Source: Geobacter sp. UBA6169 (GTDB taxonomy: Bacteria; Desulfobacterota; Desulfuromonadia; Geobacterales; Pseudopelobacteraceae). From it: 9,625 nt of DNA. Of the stretch, positions 5,731 to 9,625 are shown in pieces. The position numbers were made by a program, and so were the translations under genes. The stretch is taken from the NCBI GenBank assembly GCA_002422265.1, contig DIUB01000145.1, positions 1 to 9,625 on the forward strand, written 5' to 3'. The notes beneath the pieces were generated by a model that saw only the letters and a list, made by a program, of their open reading frames with translations, was not told the DNA's origin and did no database searches. Every line of letters begins with the position of its first letter. Position 1 is the stretch's first letter.

Positions 5731-7032
5731 TCAGGCCATGCCGCTGCGGGGTGCCTTGTCCTGCAGGATATGCACCACCGTGGCATCCACCAGCTGCATC
5801 CCCTCCAGCGAGATCTTGCTCAGGTTTCTGATCGATTCCTCGGCGGTCCTGCCCAGCACACCATCGTCATTGGAGACGCCGTAACCGGCCAGGGCCATGA
5901 AGGCCGAGCGCATGGACGCCTCGGCACCGGTGACAATCTTCATCGAACAGCCCGACTTGGCGCCGTCACAGATGATACCGCACAGATCGCCGATCACATT
6001 GCCGATGGCGTGGCAGATCTTTTCCTCATCAATGCCGGCCTGCTGGTAGACAATGGCGATGGCGGCCGAGATACTGGCGGCAATGGCGCAGCCGCAGATC
6101 ACCGACAATTCGCCGGTAAAGCTCTTGATGTAGGAGTTGACCGCATGGCTGACCGCAATGCTCTCCTGGATACGGGGCAGTTCCACCCCCCGTTCCCGTC
6201 CCACCAGATACGGGACCAGCACGGTCAGCGCCCCCTGGTTGCCGGAACCGCCGCTGGTCATGACCGGCTCTGCCATCCCTCCCATCCGGGCATCCACTGC
6301 CGAAGCCACCTTCTGCTTGACCCGGTAAAACAGGTCATCGGCCTTCAAGCCCTGTTTCATCATCTGCTGCAGCTGAAAGGCATTGCGCTTCAGATCCACC
6401 CCTTTCTCCGCAATGGCCAGGTTCATGTCAATGCCGCGCTGGATGTAGGCCCGGTCGTCATCATCCAGACCGCCGGTCACCTGCTGCAGCAACTCAACCA
6501 GCTTCATGGCCCGCATCTGTTCACGGTAGTGGTGGTCGTTGCCTGTTGCACCCGCTCCAATGCCGGGAGCTGTGCATGGCACGCCGTCCTTCTCCAGCAG
6601 CGAGATGGCCGTGTGGCCGCCGATAACGACACAACGGGCAGATGAACCGCCACCCGTCACCCTGGCCTCAATGAAAAATTCTTTCTCCTCTTCACGACAG
6701 CGGTAGACAACCGCGCCGTGGTTCAGCAGGGCCTGGGCCTGCTCCAGGATGGCCGGGGTCACCGCTTTCAGGATCTCCAGCTTCAGGTCAGGCCGGGCGA
6801 TCAGCGCCCCCAGGGCCGCAGCAATCTGGTTCCCCTTTTGCCCCCGGCTGTTGGGGATGGTTACTGCCGCACCGTTCTTGAAGGTGCCGGGGTCAACAAT
6901 CAGCTCAAGCCGCTCCACCGGCACTCCCAGCTGTTCAGCAGCGGCAGCAGCGGCAAAGGCACAGGAAATCGGCTCGGTGCAGCCCATGGCAGGAAAGACT
7001 TCGTGGACAAGGATCTGTTTCAGCAGGTTCAT
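5731..7032 (-). CDS. cyuA: L-cysteine desulfidase (CyuA / UPF0597 YhaM family)
   Basis: This 433-residue cytoplasmic enzyme belongs to the family that converts L-cysteine to pyruvate, ammonia and sulfide, using a [4Fe-4S] cluster related to that of bacterial serine dehydratases. Visible signatures are the N-terminal FPAMGCTEPISCA (Cys18), the glycine motif MTSGGSGNQG (258-267), CGCAIAASISAA (Cys313/Cys315) and DLCGIICDGAKSGCSMK (Cys351, Cys355, Cys362). These include the Cys residues expected to hold the cluster. Length is normal for the family and the start ATG at 7032 has GGAGA 6 nt upstream. It is followed by cyuP on the same strand, so imported cysteine would be broken down for carbon, nitrogen or sulfide. 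In E. coli the pair is ordered permease then enzyme as I recall it; here the enzyme comes first. The 100 bp upstream probably carries its promoter, but I found no convincing -35/-10 pair or operator. Confidence 0.92.
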   Translation of the reverse strand: MNLLKQILVHEVFPAMGCTEPISCAFAAAAAAEQLGVPVERLELIVDPGTFKNGAAVTIPNSRGQKGNQIAAALGALIARPDLKLEILKAVTPAILEQAQALLNHGAVVYRCREEEKEFFIEARVTGGGSSARCVVIGGHTAISLLEKDGVPCTAPGIGAGATGNDHHYREQMRAMKLVELLQQVTGGLDDDDRAYIQRGIDMNLAIAEKGVDLKRNAFQLQQMMKQGLKADDLFYRVKQKVASAVDARMGGMAEPVMTSGGSGNQGALTVLVPYLVGRERGVELPRIQESIAVSHAVNSYIKSFTGELSVICGCAIAASISAAIAIVYQQAGIDEEKICHAIGNVIGDLCGIICDGAKSGCSMKIVTGAEASMRSAFMALAGYGVSNDDGVLGRTAEESIRNLSKISLEGMQLVDATVVHILQDKAPRSGMA

Positions 7033-7132
7033 GGGGTCTCCGGTTGATCAAGGCAGTGCGTTCAGGCGATTGGCAACGATTGCATCGGTAAGAATACTGC
7101 TCTGCTACTGTCGTCACCTGGCATCATGCAGC

Positions 7133-7336
7133 TCACTTTGCATCTATTGGTGGTTGTAGAGGTGGGGCGGGCTGCCGGGCCGGACTGCCGCCGACCCCAA
7201 TGGTCCAGGCACCGCTCGGACCGGTGAAGAGCCCGCCCGGCGGACCTTCTTCACGATAGTTATACGGCTCGCGCGGAGTGATGCCACTGCAGCCGGTCAC
7301 CAGCAGCACCACCACCAGAAACATCAGCGCCCGCAT
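7133..7336 (-). CDS. Small Pro/Gly-rich lipoprotein
   Basis: This 67-residue protein starts with a hydrophobic signal (MRALMFLVVVLLVTGCSG) and a clear lipobox VTGC, with Cys16 as the lipidated residue. Ser at +2 favours outer-membrane sorting under the E. coli rule. The mature part is only about 52 residues, rich in Pro and Gly (EEGPPGGLFTGPSG, PAPPLQPP), with no domain I recognise. The ATG at 7336 overlaps the porin stop as TGATG, which suggests translational coupling; a TTG at 7339 is also in frame. Its position as the third gene after the exoprotein and porin suggests a role at the outer membrane with them, perhaps as a small accessory factor, but this is inference only. A gap of 100 bp separates it from cyuA. 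Confidence 0.75.
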   Translation of the reverse strand: MRALMFLVVVLLVTGCSGITPREPYNYREEGPPGGLFTGPSGAWTIGVGGSPARQPAPPLQPPIDAK

Positions 7337-8649
7337 CAAAACTTCACCCGTGCGCCAAAGGTGCTGACATTGACATTAAACACCGACGGTGCAGCTGACC
7401 GGTCCAGCGAGAAGAGTCGGTATTGCAGATACAACTCCGTGGCATAGCGGTCAAAGGCCTGCACCACCGCCCCGCCCATTGACCGTCCAGTATCCCCCAA
7501 GGCGGCCATATCGCGTGACTGGGCATAATCAACCCCGAAGGCCGTAGCCCCCTGACGGATCAGGTTGGCCAGCCAGCCCAGCTTGGCATAGGCAGCAGTT
7601 GCATCGCTGCCGGTGGTACGGTCCAGCAGACCACCGGCCAGGGTCAAATTCAGACCGCTTGCCGTGTGCAGCAAGGAAAACGAGCCGTCATACTGCAACG
7701 CGGCCCCCGACAGTTTCGGGTTGGCAAGACCGAAAGCAGCTGAAGCCTGAAACCCGTACCCCTCGCCATCCCAGGTCAGGGCAAGGTCAGAGCGCTGACC
7801 CGATGCCAGCGAACCGGACAGGACAAAGCCAAACAATGCAGGACTATCATAACGCAAGCGCGATGTATCCCCCAGACCATCCAGCGGATCAAAGGCCGTA
7901 GCCAGACTGGTACTACTGAGCAGACCATTTTTCTGTTTAAACAAGATACCGCCGGCTATGTCGGCAATGCTTGAGTACAACACGATATCGGTTCTTGAGA
8001 GATCCGCAGCGCTGGTATTATCAGATGCTGTCGAGCCTTTACCCAGAGAGAGCTTACCAAAGCGCTTGCTGCTCAATGACAGCTCTGCACCTTTGGTGCT
8101 GATATAATTACCCGGTGCCTGGCTGTTCTGAGACACCAGCGAAGAATCATCGGCGGTCATGACAAACTCAAGCCAGGAACCCAGGGTAAACTCTTCAGAG
8201 ATACGCGCCGTACCCACCAGCCTGATACGGGTATTGTCGGCATTGTTATCTACGTGGTAAAGGCTGGTCCGGCCGCCGTCGTTGACCACGTTTACCGCCC
8301 GGTTGATATGCCCGGACAGTGCCAGGCTGATCTTGTCGTTACCGGAGGTCATCTCAGCAGGCGGTACCGGCGCGGGCTCTGCTTTAACCGTTACTGCGGC
8401 TGATGATAGCTGTGCCTGCGATTGTGACTGCAGTGTCCCAACCTGCTGCTCCAGCTGCCGCAACAGCTCCGCCTGGGCCTTGATCTGCTCCGCCTGCCGG
8501 GCCAGTTGCTGTTGCTGCTGCTGAATGGTCTCCTGAAGTCTCTGCAGCACCTTCGGTTCTACTGCCACAGGCTGAGCCAAAGCATCTGATTTGCAGCAGA
8601 GTAACGCCTCCAGCCACAGACAAATCAACCCTGCCCGTAGTATGCTCAC
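7336..8649 (-). CDS. Outer-membrane porin with N-terminal coiled coil
   Basis: A 437-residue Gram-negative porin. Residues 1-25 are a signal peptide with an Ala-Leu-Ala cleavage site (SDALA|QP). Residues 31-82 form a Gln-rich coiled coil (LQETIQQQQQQLARQAEQIK and onward, with a six-Gln run at 43-48), a trait of trimeric porins that use a periplasmic stalk. A short Pro-rich linker (88-99) leads to a beta-barrel of about 330 residues starting at ISLALSGHINRAVNVVNDGG, a motif common at the first strand of general porins. It ends in the C-terminal Phe (GARVKF) that is recognised by the barrel assembly machinery. The GTG start at 8649 overlaps the exoprotein stop as GTGA, and the stop overlaps the lipoprotein start, so the three are probably one operon. 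Cargo is unknown. It could be a general porin or one dedicated to the exoprotein; nothing in the sequence shows a TpsB-type POTRA transporter. Confidence 0.82.
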   Translation of the reverse strand: MSILRAGLICLWLEALLCCKSDALAQPVAVEPKVLQRLQETIQQQQQQLARQAEQIKAQAELLRQLEQQVGTLQSQSQAQLSSAAVTVKAEPAPVPPAEMTSGNDKISLALSGHINRAVNVVNDGGRTSLYHVDNNADNTRIRLVGTARISEEFTLGSWLEFVMTADDSSLVSQNSQAPGNYISTKGAELSLSSKRFGKLSLGKGSTASDNTSAADLSRTDIVLYSSIADIAGGILFKQKNGLLSSTSLATAFDPLDGLGDTSRLRYDSPALFGFVLSGSLASGQRSDLALTWDGEGYGFQASAAFGLANPKLSGAALQYDGSFSLLHTASGLNLTLAGGLLDRTTGSDATAAYAKLGWLANLIRQGATAFGVDYAQSRDMAALGDTGRSMGGAVVQAFDRYATELYLQYRLFSLDRSAAPSVFNVNVSTFGARVKF

Positions 8650-9625
8650 AGCTGTTCCTGCATCTCTTCAGTGGTTCGGTAGCCGGTCCGGTCAATCAGC
8701 AGACCGCCCATATCAACGCCGGTAAACAGATTGCTGCCGGCTCCCGGCCCCATGTAGGTCGATAACGCCCCCTGCTCATCCTGCGGACCGCTGTTGTTCT
8801 GCATATCCTGCGTACCGTTCTGGTGCAGCTGCGGACTGGTGATGCTGGCCAGCACGGCAACAGGAGTTACGGCCTGAATGGTCAGGCTGCCGTCAGCATA
8901 GCTGATGGCGTAGTTACTGCTGTTCAAACCATTGGGCACGATGCTGTAGTTGCCAGGATTAAGTGCCCCCTGGCTACTGCCGCCATAGCCAAGCGCACCG
9001 CCCAGCACCGCTTCAGTCTCCCCTCCCACAAAGCCGGTATACTCCACGCCGTTGCCGCCGCTGTACGGAACCCCGTTGTACAGCTTGCTGTCGTTGTTGG
9101 CGGCAACGGTCAGGGCTGCCGGGTTGATGATCAGATTACCGTCCACAAAGCTCAGGTTGTAGTTACCGTCCATACCGGAGGCGGTGTGGGCGTAAGTTCC
9201 GGCGTTTTTGCCGGAACCGCCGGCGGTGGTGACGCCGGTGAGGACAGCGGTGGTTTCGCCACCTACCAGACCGCTGGCGGTGAAGCCGGTGACGGACTGG
9301 TTCAGCCCGTTGTAAGTAACGGTGTTGCTGTTGGCGGTAACGGTGGCATCGGCCTTGGCAATGGTAAGATCCGCATTGATTATGTTGACAGTGTAGTTGC
9401 CGGCATCACTGCCTGACACGCTCAAGGCCGAGGTGTAGGTGCCGGCATTGGTGCCGCTTGCCTCACCGGAAACGGTGATGGCATCGCCGGAGATGAATCC
9501 GTCGGTAGTGGCCGCATCCTGGGTCTGGATGACGCCGCTGTAGGTAGTCGTAGTGGCGGTGCCGGTAACAATGGCGGCTTTCGGGTTGATGATCAGGTTG
9601 CCGTCCACAAAGCTCAGGTTGTAGT
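8646..9625 (-). CDS. MBG-repeat exoprotein (filamentous-haemagglutinin type), C-terminal part; 5' end outside the window
   Basis: The frame is open from the right edge of the window, so only the last 325 residues are seen. Three MBG-type beta-sandwich repeats of 70-80 residues are visible, each with a YNG/YSG-type core, a GETTAVL-like strand, and a closing GNYNLSFVDGNLIINP or SNYAISYADGSLTIQ strand. Such repeats are typical of large secreted adhesins of the two-partner-secretion class, which often begin with a haemagglutination domain; that part lies outside. The final 75 residues (from about AVTPVAVLASITSP) are non-repeat and rich in Gln, Asn and Gly, ending EEMQEQL. The protein is presumably exported and surface-associated, possibly in adhesion or biofilm formation. 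Its TGA overlaps the porin GTG by 4 bp. Any reading that starts at the GTG at 9608 is an artefact of the window edge: codons before it encode YNLSF of the preceding repeat. Confidence 0.85.
   Translation of the reverse strand, partial: YNLSFVDGNLIINPKAAIVTGTATTTTYSGVIQTQDAATTDGFISGDAITVSGEASGTNAGTYTSALSVSGSDAGNYTVNIINADLTIAKADATVTANSNTVTYNGLNQSVTGFTASGLVGGETTAVLTGVTTAGGSGKNAGTYAHTASGMDGNYNLSFVDGNLIINPAALTVAANNDSKLYNGVPYSGGNGVEYTGFVGGETEAVLGGALGYGGSSQGALNPGNYSIVPNGLNSSNYAISYADGSLTIQAVTPVAVLASITSPQLHQNGTQDMQNNSGPQDEQGALSTYMGPGAGSNLFTGVDMGGLLIDRTGYRTTEEMQEQL
9121..9163. repeat. 43-bp direct repeat, copy 1 (MBG repeat junction)
   Basis: This segment matches 9583-9625 with two mismatches, at an offset of 462 bp (154 codons, about two MBG units). 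Both encode NYNLSFVDGNLIINP. It is internal coding repetition, and a possible site for recombination that changes the number of repeats. Confidence 0.85.
9583..9625. repeat. 43-bp direct repeat, copy 2, cut by the window edge
   Basis: Second copy of the 43-bp segment at 9121-9163. It runs to the last base shown, so the repeat may be longer and more copies probably follow to the right. Confidence 0.85.

Noticed and set aside
5713..6645. 310-codon plus-strand ORF opposite cyuA
   Set aside because: Antisense to the complete L-cysteine desulfidase. Its His/Gln/Gly-rich product matches no family and mirrors the codons of the real gene.
7033..7132. Promoter and operator for cyuA, including a CGATTG direct repeat (7067-7072, 7077-7082)
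   Set aside because: No -35/-10 pair with acceptable matches and spacing was found, and a 6-bp repeat at 10-bp spacing can occur by chance. The region probably holds a promoter but I cannot place it.
8823..9416. 197-codon plus-strand ORF opposite the exoprotein
   Set aside because: Its repetitive Gly/Val composition is the complement of the MBG repeats. The minus-strand frame carries the recognisable repeat motifs and runs on past the window edge.

Overview
The window reads as a Gram-negative chromosome segment of moderate-to-high GC. It encodes an outer-membrane porin, a lipoprotein and a secreted repeat-rich exoprotein. Gene style (long-boundary cysteine catabolism genes, MBG-repeat exoprotein, IS1634-type transposon) would fit a Geobacter/Trichlorobacter-like deltaproteobacterium, but that assignment is inference and not proven by the sequence. 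Every native gene lies on the minus strand; only the transposase is on the plus strand.

Reading along the minus strand (right to left): (i) 9625-7133 is a tightly overlapped three-gene set: the C-terminal part of a large MBG-repeat (filamentous-haemagglutinin-type) exoprotein, a porin with an N-terminal coiled coil, and a 67-residue lipoprotein. Adjacent genes overlap by a few bases (GTGA and TGATG junctions), so they are probably translationally coupled. (ii) 7032-4313 is a cysteine-use pair: cyuA (L-cysteine desulfidase, an Fe-S enzyme) followed by cyuP (HAAAP-family cysteine/serine importer closely resembling E. coli YhaO). A 13-codon ORF with two Cys codons lies between them. (iii) 4205-94 is a two-component system: a seven-helix membrane histidine kinase and an OmpR-type response regulator. 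(iv) At the far left, 36-1 may be the start of another minus-strand gene.

The main event in the window is a complete IS1634-type insertion sequence (1197-3120, 1924 bp, 12-bp terminal inverted repeats, 6-bp TTTAAA target duplication). It sits inside the histidine kinase, just before the N-box of the ATP-binding domain. Removing the IS and one TTTAAA copy rejoins the two halves in frame with no scar, giving an ordinary kinase of about 466 residues. The flanking halves carry no other damage, so the insertion looks recent. It leaves a membrane sensor with its phosphoacceptor His but no catalytic domain, an untranslated catalytic fragment, and an intact response regulator without its cognate kinase.

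No tRNA, rRNA, CRISPR array or convincing rho-independent terminator was seen. No stretch longer than about 300 bases lacks a gene or IS sequence. I did not find a clearly undescribed system. The most interesting leads are the kinase knock-out, the Cys-containing short ORF before cyuP, and the exoprotein-porin-lipoprotein operon.
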